NCBI GenBank assembly: GCA_020443325.1
Contig: JAGRIK010000020.1
Location: 1 to 33,334, forward strand
Length of the DNA stretch: 33,334 bases
Source of the DNA: Halioglobus sp.
Lineage (GTDB): Bacteria > Pseudomonadota > Gammaproteobacteria > Pseudomonadales > Halieaceae
Direction of reading: 5' to 3'
The position numbers were made by a program, and so were the translations under genes. Shown here one piece after another: positions 7,697 to 16,219 of this stretch. The notes below the pieces were generated by a model. The model did no database searches. It had not been told where the DNA came from and saw only the letters and a program-made list of their open reading frames with translations. How positions within the stretch are numbered: position 1 is the stretch's first letter; each line of letters begins with the position of its first letter.

Positions 7697-8236
7697 ATGG
7701 CAACGTTGAAAGAAAGATACAAGAACGAGATGGTTCCCCAGCTTAAAGAACAGCTGGGTCTGTCTAATGTGATGGAGGTTCCACGCGTAACCAAGATCAC
7801 CCTGAACATGGGTGTCGGTGAAGCGCTGGGCGATAAAAAAGTCCTGGAAAGCGCCGTCGCGGACATGGAAAAAATCGCCGGGCAGAAAGTGGTGGTGACC
7901 AAGGCTCGAAAGTCTATTGCCGGCTTCAAGGTCCGCGACGGATGGCCTATCGGCTGCAAAGTGACCTTGCGTTCCGATCGCATGTACGAGTTCCTGGAGC
8001 GCCTGATCAGTGTTGCCATTCCACGTATCAGGGATTTTCGCGGTGTGAGCCCCAAATCTTTCGACGGACGTGGAAATTTCGCCATGGGCGTCACCGAGCA
8101 GATTATTTTCCCGGAAATTGAGTATGACAAGGTGGACGCGCTGCGTGGTATGGATATCACCATCACCACCTCCGCTCGTACGGACGATGAAGGCCGCGCA
8201 CTGCTGCGCGCTTTCCAGTTCCCCCTGAAGGATTAA
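7697..8236 (+). CDS. rplE: 50S ribosomal protein L5
   Basis: L5 is a 179-residue 5S rRNA-binding protein that contacts P-site t[41 protein letters not shown] and [17 protein letters not shown] are diagnostic. Length equals that of the E. coli protein. Confidence 0.98.
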   Translation: MATLKERYKNEMVPQLKEQLGLSNVMEVPRVTKITLNMGVGEALGDKKVLESAVADMEKIAGQKVVVTKARKSIAGFKVRDGWPIGCKVTLRSDRMYEFLERLISVAIPRIRDFRGVSPKSFDGRGNFAMGVTEQIIFPEIEYDKVDALRGMDITITTSARTDDEGRALLRAFQFPLKD

Positions 8237-8248
8237 GAGGCTTTATAC

Positions 8249-8554
8249 ATGGCAAAGAAATCAATGATTGCGCGCGAGACCAAGCGTACCCAGATCGCTG
8301 CTAAATATTCAGTAAAGCGGGCAGCGTTGAAAGCAATATTGGTCGATACCAAGGCTTCCGACGACGAGAAGTGGGAAGCGCAGATCAAGTTGCAGAAGCT
8401 GCCTCGTGATGCCAGCCCGGTTCGCCAGCGACGACGCTGCCAGATCACAGGCCGTCCACATGGTGTCTACCGCAAGTTTGGTCTTTGCCGAAATAAATTG
8501 CGTGAAGCTGCAATGCGTGGCGACGTGCCCGGTCTTGTTAAGTCTAGCTGGTAA
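8249..8554 (+). CDS. rpsN: 30S ribosomal protein S14 (zinc-free type)
   Basis: S14 is a 101-residue 30S head protein. The long form without the CxxC zinc knuckle is seen: [20 protein letters not shown] followed by [15 protein letters not shown]. This is the usual gammaproteobacterial C-minus paralog, independent of zinc supply. Confidence 0.98.
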   Translation: MAKKSMIARETKRTQIAAKYSVKRAALKAILVDTKASDDEKWEAQIKLQKLPRDASPVRQRRRCQITGRPHGVYRKFGLCRNKLREAAMRGDVPGLVKSSW

Positions 8555-8586
8555 CAGGCGAGATTTTCTACGGAGATGATTAGATT

Positions 8587-8982
8587 ATGAGTATGCAAGA
8601 TCCACTGTCAGATATGCTGACGCGCATTCGTAACGCACAGATGGCTGGAAAAACCCGGGTGGAGATGCCTGGTTCCAAGTTGAAAGTCGCTGTGGCCCAG
8701 GTACTGAAAGACGAAGGTTATGTTGCCGATTTCAACGCGTCGAGCGACGGTGGCAAGCCTCGCCTGGCCATTGATTTGAAATACTACCTCGGTAAGCCTG
8801 TGATTGCAGAGATTGATCGGCAGAGCCGTCCGGGGCTGCGTAAGTACAGCAGCACAGATCAGCTGCCTTCCGTTCGGTCTGGCCTGGGAGTGGCGATCAT
8901 TTCAACTTCCAAAGGTGTTATGTCCGATCGTGCTGCACGCGCAGCCGGTATCGGTGGCGAAGTGCTCTGCACTGTTTACTAA
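8587..8982 (+). CDS. rpsH: 30S ribosomal protein S8
   Basis: S8 is a 131-residue primary 16S-binding protein and, in E. coli, the translational repressor of the spc operon. [18 protein letters not shown] and the C-terminal [20 protein letters not shown] are typical. I could not identify an rplE-proximal copy of the 16S site with confidence. Confidence 0.98.
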   Translation: MSMQDPLSDMLTRIRNAQMAGKTRVEMPGSKLKVAVAQVLKDEGYVADFNASSDGGKPRLAIDLKYYLGKPVIAEIDRQSRPGLRKYSSTDQLPSVRSGLGVAIISTSKGVMSDRAARAAGIGGEVLCTVY

Positions 8983-9012
8983 AACCCGCTTTGATTTAAA
9001 GAGTATTTTGAA

Positions 9013-9540
9013 ATGTCTAGAGTCGCGAAGAATCCAATACAGCTGCCCAAGGGTGTAGAGGTCAAGCTCAATGGCGGCGACCTCACAGTGAAAGGCGGCA
9101 AAGGTACTCTGGCGCTTTCCCTGGTGGAAGGTATCGAGATGAGCCAGGAAGACAATGTCCTGAGCTTCTCCTACACCAGCGATACGCTGGCTGCCATGGC
9201 CGGAACCACCCGTTCGCTGGTAAACAATATGGTCAAGGGTGTGAGTGATGGCTGGGAGAGAACGCTGCTGCTGAATGGCGTTGGTTATCGAGCCAAGGTC
9301 ACGGGTGATGTTGTCAACCTGAGCGTGGGTCTGTCGCACCCGGTCGATTACAAATTGCCCGAGGGAGTGTCTGCCGAGAGCCCCAGCCCGACAGAAGTGA
9401 TTTTGAAAGGTATAGACAAGCATACGGTGGGCCAGGCGGCAGCGGAGCTGCGCAGTTTCCGACCACCGGAGCCGTACAAAGGTAAGGGCATTCGCTATTC
9501 AGATGAGTTTGTCCGTCGTAAAGAAGCCAAGAAAAAGTAG
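9013..9540 (+). CDS. rplF: 50S ribosomal protein L6
   Basis: L6 is a 175-residue two-domain protein near the sarcin-ricin loop. [31 protein letters not shown] and [20 protein letters not shown] are diagnostic. The duplicated alpha/beta fold is implied by the family. Length is normal (177 in E. coli). Confidence 0.98.
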   Translation: MSRVAKNPIQLPKGVEVKLNGGDLTVKGGKGTLALSLVEGIEMSQEDNVLSFSYTSDTLAAMAGTTRSLVNNMVKGVSDGWERTLLLNGVGYRAKVTGDVVNLSVGLSHPVDYKLPEGVSAESPSPTEVILKGIDKHTVGQAAAELRSFRPPEPYKGKGIRYSDEFVRRKEAKKK

Positions 9541-9549
9541 GTAAGTGAG

Positions 9550-9900
9550 ATGAGTGCAAAGAATGATTCAAGGTTACGCCGCGCTCGCCGTGCGCGTGCC
9601 CGCATACGTGATTTGGGGATGAACCGCCTTAGCGTGCATCGAACTCCCAGGCATATATACGCACAGATTATCGCCCCGGCTGGGGATAAAGTCCTCGCCA
9701 GCGCTTCTACTCTTGATTCGGATTTGCGCAAGAGTGCGACAGGGAATATTGCAGCGGCAGTGGCGGTAGGCCAGTTGGTGGCCAAACGCGCCAGGGAAGC
9801 TGGCATTGAGAAGGTCGCTTTTGACCGCGGTGGGTACAAGTATCATGGTCGAGTAAAGGCGTTGGCTGATGCCGCTCGTGAGACTGGACTGGAATTCTAG
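9550..9900 (+). CDS. rplR: 50S ribosomal protein L18
   Basis: L18 is a 116-residue 5S rRNA-binding protein. The basic N-terminus ([14 protein letters not shown]), [16 protein letters not shown] and the C-terminal [20 protein letters not shown] are conserved. Confidence 0.98.
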   Translation: MSAKNDSRLRRARRARARIRDLGMNRLSVHRTPRHIYAQIIAPAGDKVLASASTLDSDLRKSATGNIAAAVAVGQLVAKRAREAGIEKVAFDRGGYKYHGRVKALADAARETGLEF

Positions 9901-9909
9901 GGTATAGAT

Positions 9910-10422
9910 ATGGCTTTCAACGATCAGAAAAAGCAGCAGCAGGAAGGCGACCTCCAGGAGAAGCTGGTACAGGTCAACCGTGTGGCCAAAGTGGTCAAGG
10001 GTGGTCGGATTTTCAGTTTCACAGCCCTGACTGTGGTTGGTGACGGAAACGGAAAAGTTGGCTTTGGTCGTGGTAAAGCACGCGAGGTTCCAGTTGCTAT
10101 CCAGAAGGCTATGGAAGCGGCGCGTCGCAACATGATTAATGTCGACCTGAACAACGGCACTATTCAGTATGCGGTGAAGGCGAATCACGGCGCTTCAAAA
10201 ATTTACATGCAGCCGGCTTCGGAAGGTACTGGTGTGATCGCTGGTGGCGCCATGAGAGCGGTACTGGAGATTGCGGGTGTTCACAACGTGTTGGCCAAGT
10301 GTTACGGCTCCACGAACCCCGTCAATGTGGTAAGGGCGACGTTTAACGGTCTCCGCGAAATGTCCTCGCCCGAGACGATTGCTGCCAAGCGCGGTAAAAC
10401 TGTCGAAGAAATTCTGAATTAA
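9910..10422 (+). CDS. rpsE: 30S ribosomal protein S5
   Basis: S5 is a 170-residue protein at the mRNA entry pore that affects translational fidelity. The double-stranded RNA-binding-like N-domain ([20 protein letters not shown], about 27-46) and the C-domain ([19 protein letters not shown]) are intact. The loop that carries spectinomycin-resistance changes in other species (KVVKGGR) looks wild-type. Confidence 0.98.
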   Translation: MAFNDQKKQQQEGDLQEKLVQVNRVAKVVKGGRIFSFTALTVVGDGNGKVGFGRGKAREVPVAIQKAMEAARRNMINVDLNNGTIQYAVKANHGASKIYMQPASEGTGVIAGGAMRAVLEIAGVHNVLAKCYGSTNPVNVVRATFNGLREMSSPETIAAKRGKTVEEILN

Positions 10423-10440
10423 CAACCAGGTTGGTTAGTC

Positions 10441-10623
10441 ATGGCTAAAGCATCTATTAAGGTCACCCAGGTCAAAAGCACCTACGGTCGCCTGGAAAAA
10501 CACAGGGCGTGTGTGGCGGGGCTGGGGTTGCGCCGTATTGGTCACACCGTTGAAGTAGAGGATACACCCTCGGTTAGAGGCATGATCAACCGAGTGCACT
10601 ACCTGGTCAGGGTAGAGGAGTAA
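10441..10623 (+). CDS. rpmD: 50S ribosomal protein L30
   Basis: L30 is a 60-residue small 50S protein. [40 protein letters not shown] and [14 protein letters not shown] are diagnostic. The gene sits between rpsE and rplO as in E. coli. Confidence 0.97.
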   Translation: MAKASIKVTQVKSTYGRLEKHRACVAGLGLRRIGHTVEVEDTPSVRGMINRVHYLVRVEE

Positions 10624-10626
10624 TTT

Positions 10627-11073
10627 ATGTCAGAAGTTATGCGACTCAATGGCCTGAGCCCCGCTCCTGGTGCCAGGAAAAATGCCAAGCGCGTAGGGCG
10701 TGGGATAGGCAGTGGCACCGGTAAAACTGCGGGCCGCGGTCACAAGGGGCAGAAGTCTCGCTCGGGCGGCAGTGTTCGACCCGGGTTTGAGGGTGGCCAG
10801 ATGCCGCTGCAGAAGCGTTTGCCGAAGTACGGTTTCACCTCGCGCATCGCGCGCACTACTGCGCAGATTCGCCTGAGCGAACTGAATGCAGTGGATGGCG
10901 ATACTGTCGATCTGGCAGCACTGAAAAACGCTGACCTGGTGAAAGAAGATGTATTGCGTGCTCGCGTTTTCCTATCCGGTGAGTTGAAGAAAGCCGTTAC
11001 CGTCAAGGGCCTCGTTGTCACCAAGGGTGCACGAGAAGCCATTGAACGCGCTGGCGGAAAAGTAGAGGAATAA
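10627..11073 (+). CDS. rplO: 50S ribosomal protein L15
   Basis: L15 is a 148-residue late-assembly 50S protein. The glycine- and basic-rich N-terminal extension ([20 protein letters not shown], about 21-40), [18 protein letters not shown] and the globular C-terminus ending ERAGGKVEE are typical. The stop TAA is directly followed by the secY ATG. Confidence 0.98.
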   Translation: MSEVMRLNGLSPAPGARKNAKRVGRGIGSGTGKTAGRGHKGQKSRSGGSVRPGFEGGQMPLQKRLPKYGFTSRIARTTAQIRLSELNAVDGDTVDLAALKNADLVKEDVLRARVFLSGELKKAVTVKGLVVTKGAREAIERAGGKVEE

Positions 11074-12402
11074 ATGGCAACCGGACAGCCACCCGCGGTA
11101 AACAAAGCAGGCCTGAGCGAACTCTTCTCACGCCTTCGTTTTGTGTTGATGGCCATTCTTGTCTATAGAATTGGCACGCACATTCCTGTGCCCGGGATTG
11201 ATCCCAACCAGTTGGCGGCGCTGTTCAACCAGAACCAGGGAACCATCCTGGGCCTGGCGAATATGTTCTCCGGCGGTGCGCTGGAGCGGATGAGTATCCT
11301 CGCACTGGGCATCATGCCGTACATTTCTGCGTCCATTATCATGCAGTTGATGTCGGCAGTGACACCGCAGTTGGAGGCATTGAAGAAGGAAGGCGAATCC
11401 GGTCGCCGTAAGATCAGTCAGTACACGCGCTACCTTACGGTGGTGCTGGCGATAATCCAGGCCACTGGCATGACGGTGGGTATGGCCAACCAGGGTATGT
11501 CTTACGATACCTCGATTGTCTTTTACGTTATCGCCATCACATCTTTGGTCACCGGCGCCGTGTTTATGATGTGGCTGGGCGAGCAGATTACAGAGAAGGG
11601 CGTGGGTAACGGTATATCGTTGCTCATCTTCGCCGGTATTGTGGCAGGTCTGCCCGCTGCAATTGGGCAGTCTTTGGAGCAGGCGAGACAGGGTGAACTC
11701 AATATCCTGATCCTGCTGTTTATCCTGACACTGGCGATTGCAGTGATAGCGATGATCGTATTCATCGAGCGCGGCCAGCGTCGCATCACGGTGAACTACG
11801 CCAAGCGGCAGCAGGGTCGAAAAATGTACCAGGCCCAGAGCTCCCATTTGCCCCTCAAGGTGAATATGGCCGGCGTTATTCCCGCTATTTTCGCCAGCAG
11901 TATACTGCTGTTCCCTGCCTCGATTGCGCAGTGGTTCGGTTCCAGTGGCTCGGCCGACTGGTTGCAGGATCTGGCGGTGGCGATCGGGCCAGGCCAACCG
12001 TTGAATATCCTGTTGTTTACTGTGTTTATTGTATTTTTCTGCTTCTTTTATACGGCGTTGATGTTCAACCCGGTGGAAGTGGCGGACAACCTGAAGCGAT
12101 CAGGGGCATTTGTGCCTGGCATACGGCCGGGAGAGAAGACCGCCGATTACATCGATGGGGTACTGACCCGTTTGACGGTATTTGGCGCCGCATATATCGC
12201 GCTGGTCTGCCTCATGCCCCAGTTTCTGGTTGTCATGTGGAATGTGCCCTTCTACCTGGGCGGAACCTCATTGCTGATTGTGGTGGTCGTGGTGATGGAT
12301 TTCATGGCTCAGGTACAGAGTCACTTGATGTCACACCAGTATGACTCAGTGATGAAAAAGGCAAACTTGAAGAATTATGGTGGAGCCGGGCGAGTCCGAT
12401 AG
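11074..12402 (+). CDS. secY: Preprotein translocase subunit SecY
   Basis: SecY is a 442-residue, ten-helix pore protein of the Sec translocon, working with SecE, SecG and SecA, or with ribosomes, in the inner membrane. [12 protein letters not shown] at the end of helix 1, the plug region around [20 protein letters not shown] (about 67-86), the helix 2 segment that follows, and the cytoplasmic loops [16 protein letters not shown] and [20 protein letters not shown] are family signatures. Length matches E. coli SecY (443). It begins immediately after rplO, which favours coupled translation. Confidence 0.98.
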   Translation: MATGQPPAVNKAGLSELFSRLRFVLMAILVYRIGTHIPVPGIDPNQLAALFNQNQGTILGLANMFSGGALERMSILALGIMPYISASIIMQLMSAVTPQLEALKKEGESGRRKISQYTRYLTVVLAIIQATGMTVGMANQGMSYDTSIVFYVIAITSLVTGAVFMMWLGEQITEKGVGNGISLLIFAGIVAGLPAAIGQSLEQARQGELNILILLFILTLAIAVIAMIVFIERGQRRITVNYAKRQQGRKMYQAQSSHLPLKVNMAGVIPAIFASSILLFPASIAQWFGSSGSADWLQDLAVAIGPGQPLNILLFTVFIVFFCFFYTALMFNPVEVADNLKRSGAFVPGIRPGEKTADYIDGVLTRLTVFGAAYIALVCLMPQFLVVMWNVPFYLGGTSLLIVVVVVMDFMAQVQSHLMSHQYDSVMKKANLKNYGGAGRVR

Positions 12403-12436
12403 TCAGGCCCGGGTTGCCCAAGTAGGAGTAGGTGTT

Positions 12437-12553
12437 ATGAAAGTACGTGCATCAGTAAAGACAATTTGCAGAAACTGCAAGATAGTAAGGCGTAAGGGAG
12501 TTGTCAGGGTTATCTGTAAAACAGATCCACGACACAAACAGCGCCAAGGCTAA
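12437..12553 (+). CDS. rpmJ: 50S ribosomal protein L36 (zinc type)
   Basis: L36 is a 38-residue protein, [20 protein letters not shown] then [18 protein letters not shown]. The zinc ligands C11, C14, C27 and H33 are all present, so this is the C-plus form. AGGAG lies upstream of the ATG. It ends the spc block, 34 nt after secY. Confidence 0.97.
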   Translation: MKVRASVKTICRNCKIVRRKGVVRVICKTDPRHKQRQG

Positions 12554-12569
12554 GGTCAGCCGTTAATGG

Positions 12570-12598
12570 TTGATTTTTACTAACGATATCGCTAGACT
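12570..12598 (+). promoter_or_regulatory. Possible promoter for the alpha operon
   Basis: TTGATT (12570-12575), a 17-nt spacer and TAGACT (12593-12598) form a four-of-six / four-of-six sigma-70 match in the 145-nt gap between rpmJ and rpsM. Initiation near 12605 would leave a leader of about 94 nt. In E. coli the alpha operon leader folds into a pseudoknot bound by S4; I could not trace that fold here. Confidence 0.3.
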
Positions 12599-12698
12599 GC
12601 TGCGCCTTTTGTGCGGCCCCAGCCTGCGTCCAGAGTGACGTATGGGGTTTGTACAGGGTCCTAGCTACCAGCGACGACACATGATTGGAGAGAGTTGA

Positions 12699-13055
12699 AT
12701 GGCTCGTATTGCCGGCGTCAACATACCAGATAACAAGCATACTGTTATCGCATTGACATATATTTACGGTGTAGGTCGCAGCCAGGCCCGTCGCCTTTGT
12801 GCAGACACCGGCGTTGGCGAAGCAGTCAAGATCAGTGAGTTGACTGAACAGGAAATGGACGCACTTCGTACCCGAGTAGGCGAAATGATGGTGGAGGGCG
12901 ACTTGCGTCGCGAACTCTCCATGAATATCAAGCGTTTGATGGACCTGGGTTGCAATCGCGGCCTGCGTCACCGCAGGGGTTTGCCTCTGCGCGGTCAGAG
13001 AACAAAGACCAATGCACGTACCCGTAAGGGGCCGCGCAAGCCGATTCGCAAGTAA
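12699..13055 (+). CDS. rpsM: 30S ribosomal protein S13
   Basis: S13 is a 118-residue 30S head protein that makes bridges B1a/B1b and touches P-site tRNA with its basic tail. [48 protein letters not shown] and a tail rich in Arg/Lys are all present. GGAGAGAG precedes the ATG. Confidence 0.98.
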   Translation: MARIAGVNIPDNKHTVIALTYIYGVGRSQARRLCADTGVGEAVKISELTEQEMDALRTRVGEMMVEGDLRRELSMNIKRLMDLGCNRGLRHRRGLPLRGQRTKTNARTRKGPRKPIRK

Positions 13056-13130
13056 TCACCGGATTCAGCGAGTCCTTTTTAGTGTAGCTGCACCGAAGTG
13101 CAGTGTTGATATTAAATCAGGAAAACAAGT

Positions 13131-13523
13131 ATGGCCAAGCCAGGTGCAAAGAGCACTCGAAAGAAAATCACCAAGACAGTTGTCGACGGTATTGCACATA
13201 TCCACGCATCCTTCAACAACACCATTATTACGATTACCGACCGACAGGGTAACACCCTGAGCTGGGCAACTTCCGGTGGCTCAGGCTTCCGCGGTTCACG
13301 TAAAAGCACCCCGTTCGCTGCGCAGGTAGCAGCAGAGCGAGCTGGGGAAGCCGCAAAGGAATACGGGCTGAAAAACCTTGATGTACAGGTAAAAGGTCCT
13401 GGTCCTGGCCGCGAGTCGGCCGTTCGCGCCCTGAATTCCTGCGGTTACAAGATCAGCAATATTACTGACGTCACGCCGATACCGCATAACGGTTGCCGTC
13501 CACCCAAGAAACGTCGCGTATAA
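13131..13523 (+). CDS. rpsK: 30S ribosomal protein S11
   Basis: S11 is a 130-residue platform protein next to the E site. [37 protein letters not shown] and the C-terminal [20 protein letters not shown] are diagnostic. The Asn in HNGC, a site of isoaspartate modification in E. coli S11, is conserved. Confidence 0.98.
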   Translation: MAKPGAKSTRKKITKTVVDGIAHIHASFNNTIITITDRQGNTLSWATSGGSGFRGSRKSTPFAAQVAAERAGEAAKEYGLKNLDVQVKGPGPGRESAVRALNSCGYKISNITDVTPIPHNGCRPPKKRRV

Positions 13524-13544
13524 CGCTCACAGGATAGAATTGAC

Positions 13545-14165
13545 ATGGCTCGATATATTGGACCCAAGTGCAAACTCTCCCGTCGTGAAGGAACTGACCT
13601 GTTCCTGAAAAGCGGGGTTCGCTCGTTGGAAAGCAAGTGCAAGGCAGAAGCAATTCCCGGTCAACACGGTGCTCGCAGAGGCCGCCTGTCCGACTATGGT
13701 GTGCAGCTGCGTGAAAAGCAGAAAGTACGCCGTATCTATGGCGTGCTGGAAAAGCAGTTCCGCAACTATTACAAAGAGGCAGCCCGCCTGAAGGGCGCAA
13801 CGGGTGAGAACCTGCTGCAACTTCTGGAAAGCCGGCTGGACAACGTGGTTTACCGTATAGGCTTTGGTTCCACCCGTTCGGAATCGCGCCAATTGGTTTC
13901 CCATAAGTCCATTATGGTAAACGGCGCCGTTGTGAATATCCCCTCATACCAGGTGAAGGCAGGTGATGTGATTTCCCTGCGCGAAAAAGCCAAGAAACAG
14001 CTGCGTGTGCAGTCTGCTCTTGCGTTGGCTTCCCACCGTGGCGACTCCGAGTGGATAGACGTCAACAATGAGAAGTTGGAAGGAGTATTCAAGGCAGTGC
14101 CGGATCGTCAGGATCTGTCCTCCGAGATAAACGAGAACTTGATCGTCGAACTTTACTCCAAGTAA
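13545..14165 (+). CDS. rpsD: 30S ribosomal protein S4
   Basis: S4 is a 206-residue 16S assembly initiator and mRNA-entry protein; in E. coli it is also the alpha-operon repressor. [19 protein letters not shown], the S4 RNA-binding domain around [20 protein letters not shown] (about 93-112) and [17 protein letters not shown] are present. Length equals E. coli S4. It lacks the four-Cys N-terminal zinc site found in some phyla. Confidence 0.98.
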   Translation: MARYIGPKCKLSRREGTDLFLKSGVRSLESKCKAEAIPGQHGARRGRLSDYGVQLREKQKVRRIYGVLEKQFRNYYKEAARLKGATGENLLQLLESRLDNVVYRIGFGSTRSESRQLVSHKSIMVNGAVVNIPSYQVKAGDVISLREKAKKQLRVQSALALASHRGDSEWIDVNNEKLEGVFKAVPDRQDLSSEINENLIVELYSK

Positions 14166-14200
14166 TCCACCAAGGATCAACTTAAAAGACAGGTGCCCCA

Positions 14201-15205
14201 ATGCAGAGTGCAGTTAACGAATTTCTAACGCCCCGCGTAATCAATGTTGATGAAAAGAACAGCACGCGCTCCCAGGTCACTCTGGAGCCACTCGAGCGTG
14301 GCTTTGGCCACACTCTGGGTAATGCGCTGCGACGTATTTTGCTTTCTTCCATGCCCGGTTGTGCTATCACAGAAGCGGAAATTGATGGCGTATTGCACGA
14401 GTACAGTGCGATCGAAGGTGTTCAGGAAGATGTCATCGAAATCCTTCTAAACCTGAAGGGTGTTGCGCTGGTCATGAGCGGCAAGGAAGAAGCTGAAGTG
14501 ACCCTGAGCAAGAAGGGTCCCGGCCTGGTCACGGCTGGTGACATTCAGGTGGATCACGATATCGAGATTCGCAACCCTGACCATGTTATCTGTCACCTGA
14601 ACGAGGGTGCAGAGATCAATATGCGACTGACGGTCGCGCTGGGTCGCGGCTACTCACCTGCTGATTCCCGCGTTAACCCCGAAGACGAAACGCGTTCGAT
14701 CGGCCGCCTGCAACTGGACGCCTCCTTTTCACCGGTGTACCGGGTTTCCTATGTTGTTGAAGCAGCCCGTGTTGAACAGCGTACGGATTTGGACAAGTTG
14801 GTACTGGATCTGGAAACCAATGGCACCATTGATCCGGAAGAAGCGATTCGCCGCGCAGCCACGATTCTGCAGCAGCAGCTGGCCGTATTTGTTGATCTGG
14901 AAAGCGAGTCGGAGTCGGAGTCTGTGGTGGAAGAGGACGAAGTCGATCCTATCCTGCTGCGCCCCGTCGATGACCTGGAGTTGACAGTACGCTCCGCTAA
15001 CTGCCTCAAGGCAGAGAATATTTACTACATTGGTGATCTGGTGCAGCGCACTGAGGTCGAGCTGCTTAAGACCCCTAACCTGGGTAAGAAGTCACTCACC
15101 GAGATCAAGGATGTGCTGGCCTCTCGCGGCCTGTCGCTGGGTATGCGACTGGACAACTGGCCGCCAGCCAGCCTGAAAAACGATGATCGGGTTTTGAGCG
15201 CGTAA
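14201..15205 (+). CDS. rpoA: RNA polymerase alpha subunit
   Basis: Alpha is a 334-residue protein that dimerises to start polymerase assembly and reads UP elements and activators. The N-terminal domain shows [20 protein letters not shown] and [20 protein letters not shown]. The C-terminal domain shows [20 protein letters not shown] and [19 protein letters not shown], with the Arg and Asn-Gly-type DNA contacts preserved in outline. The interdomain linker (about 226-245) is unusually Ser/Glu rich ([14 protein letters not shown]), slightly longer than E. coli's (329 residues in total). Confidence 0.98.
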   Translation: MQSAVNEFLTPRVINVDEKNSTRSQVTLEPLERGFGHTLGNALRRILLSSMPGCAITEAEIDGVLHEYSAIEGVQEDVIEILLNLKGVALVMSGKEEAEVTLSKKGPGLVTAGDIQVDHDIEIRNPDHVICHLNEGAEINMRLTVALGRGYSPADSRVNPEDETRSIGRLQLDASFSPVYRVSYVVEAARVEQRTDLDKLVLDLETNGTIDPEEAIRRAATILQQQLAVFVDLESESESESVVEEDEVDPILLRPVDDLELTVRSANCLKAENIYYIGDLVQRTEVELLKTPNLGKKSLTEIKDVLASRGLSLGMRLDNWPPASLKNDDRVLSA

Positions 15206-15258
15206 GCGGATCCGGTCAATAGACAGCAGACATAGCACAGTAGAATAGGAAAGCAAAA

Positions 15259-15648
15259 ATGCGTCATCGTCACAGTGGACGTCAACTGAATCGCAACAGC
15301 TCACACCGTAAAGCGATGTTTCGCAACATGGCTGTCTCTCTGGTAGAGCACGAGCTGATCAAGACAACTTTGCCCAAAGCGAAGGAACTGCGCAGCTACG
15401 CTGAGCCGTTGATCACATTGGCCAAAAAAGACAGCGTTGCCAATCGCCGCCTGGCGTTCGATCGCACGCGTGATAACGCGGCTGTCGGCAAGCTGTTCAA
15501 CGAACTGGGCCCACGCTATCAGGAGCGCCCGGGTGGTTATATCCGTATTCTCAAGTGCGGCTTCCGAACCGGCGACAAGGCACCCATGGCCTACGTGGAA
15601 CTGGTTGATCGTCCCCAGCCTGAGGTCGAGGCGGACGACGAGGATTAA
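15259..15648 (+). CDS. rplQ: 50S ribosomal protein L17
   Basis: L17 is a 129-residue 50S protein near the tunnel exit. [40 protein letters not shown] and [20 protein letters not shown] are diagnostic. The C-terminal tail is acidic. It is the last gene of the super-cluster and is followed directly by hairpins. Confidence 0.98.
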   Translation: MRHRHSGRQLNRNSSHRKAMFRNMAVSLVEHELIKTTLPKAKELRSYAEPLITLAKKDSVANRRLAFDRTRDNAAVGKLFNELGPRYQERPGGYIRILKCGFRTGDKAPMAYVELVDRPQPEVEADDED

Positions 15649-15650
15649 TC

Positions 15651-15697
15651 GCTGCGCCTAGCGCAGCTCGCAATACAGCCCCCGGCGTCGTCGGGGG
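15651..15697 (+). terminator. Two-hairpin terminator after rplQ
   Basis: A perfect GCTGCGC-CTA-GCGCAGC hairpin (15651-15667) starts three bases after the rplQ stop. A second hairpin follows: CCCCCGGC (15679-15686) pairs with GTCGGGGG (15690-15697) including one G-U pair. The tract after it (TCTCTCCTCCCC) is pyrimidine-rich but not a pure T-run, so termination may be partial or Rho-assisted. Confidence 0.6.
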
Positions 15698-15850
15698 TCT
15701 CTCCTCCCCTCTGGTTTCTCTAGTTTCGATTTTCGTTAGTTTAGTGCCCGTCTGGGAACACATTATCTTGGGAACGTTGATGGTCAAGCTGGAGCCCGAA
15801 GCTTTGGGTAGGTTTTGTCACTTTGTTTTTGGGTAGTTGCTACGCCGGCC

Positions 15851-16094
15851 GGGTGCGGGTAGCAATGTGTCTCTCAGTCGCTCCACGTGATTCGCTTGGT
15901 GAGAGACACATTCCTACCCACACCCTCAGCTCATACCATCGATCTAGATCAGAAAACCTTGCTACGCGCGAACCCGCAACCTGAAGCATCGTAAATAACG
16001 TCCCGAAGCATCGCGATGTAGGGCTCGTGCCCCGGCAGGCTTTTCACAAAGCGAATCACGTGGAGCGACTGAAAAGCCTGCCGGGGCATGAGCC
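15851..16094 (-). repeat. Two-hairpin composite repeat, copy 2 (inverted)
   Basis: This is the reverse-complement copy of 1-238. Read on the minus strand it runs hairpin A (16094-16022), spacer (16021-15926, 96 nt) and hairpin B (15925-15851). Hairpin A has 25-bp arms (16022-16046 with 16070-16094, one G-T pair) around a 23-nt loop at 16047-16069. Hairpin B has 26-bp arms (15851-15876 with 15900-15925, two mismatches) around a 23-nt loop at 15877-15899. The spacer matches copy 1 best at its two ends. As in copy 1, the two loops are reverse complements with one mismatch. It contains no coding sequence. Confidence 0.9.
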
Positions 16095-16219
16095 GGGTCT
16101 ACGACGAACCCCCTGCACGCATGCCCATAGAGAAGTACAGCGCCGGTGCCACACGGTCCCGCCAGAAACGCAAGCCTTCTAAGTGCGCAACAAAATTAGC
16201 ACAGACTCACTACCTCGAT

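Larger units (their letters stand above)
15649..16219. other. 571-nt gene-free region between convergent rplQ and uvrA
   Basis: It contains the rplQ terminator hairpins, about 150 nt in which I see nothing (15698-15850), the second composite repeat (15851-16094), and 125 nt before the uvrA stop with no T-tailed hairpin. Inside the repeat's spacer GAAGCATCG occurs twice (from about 15983 and 16005), the second overlapping the palindrome CATCGCGATG. Short open frames here have no family resemblance and are not called. Confidence 0.6.

Noticed and set aside
11128-11997. 289-residue open frame opposite secY
   Set aside because: Histidine- and glutamine-rich shadow of the secY coding strand.
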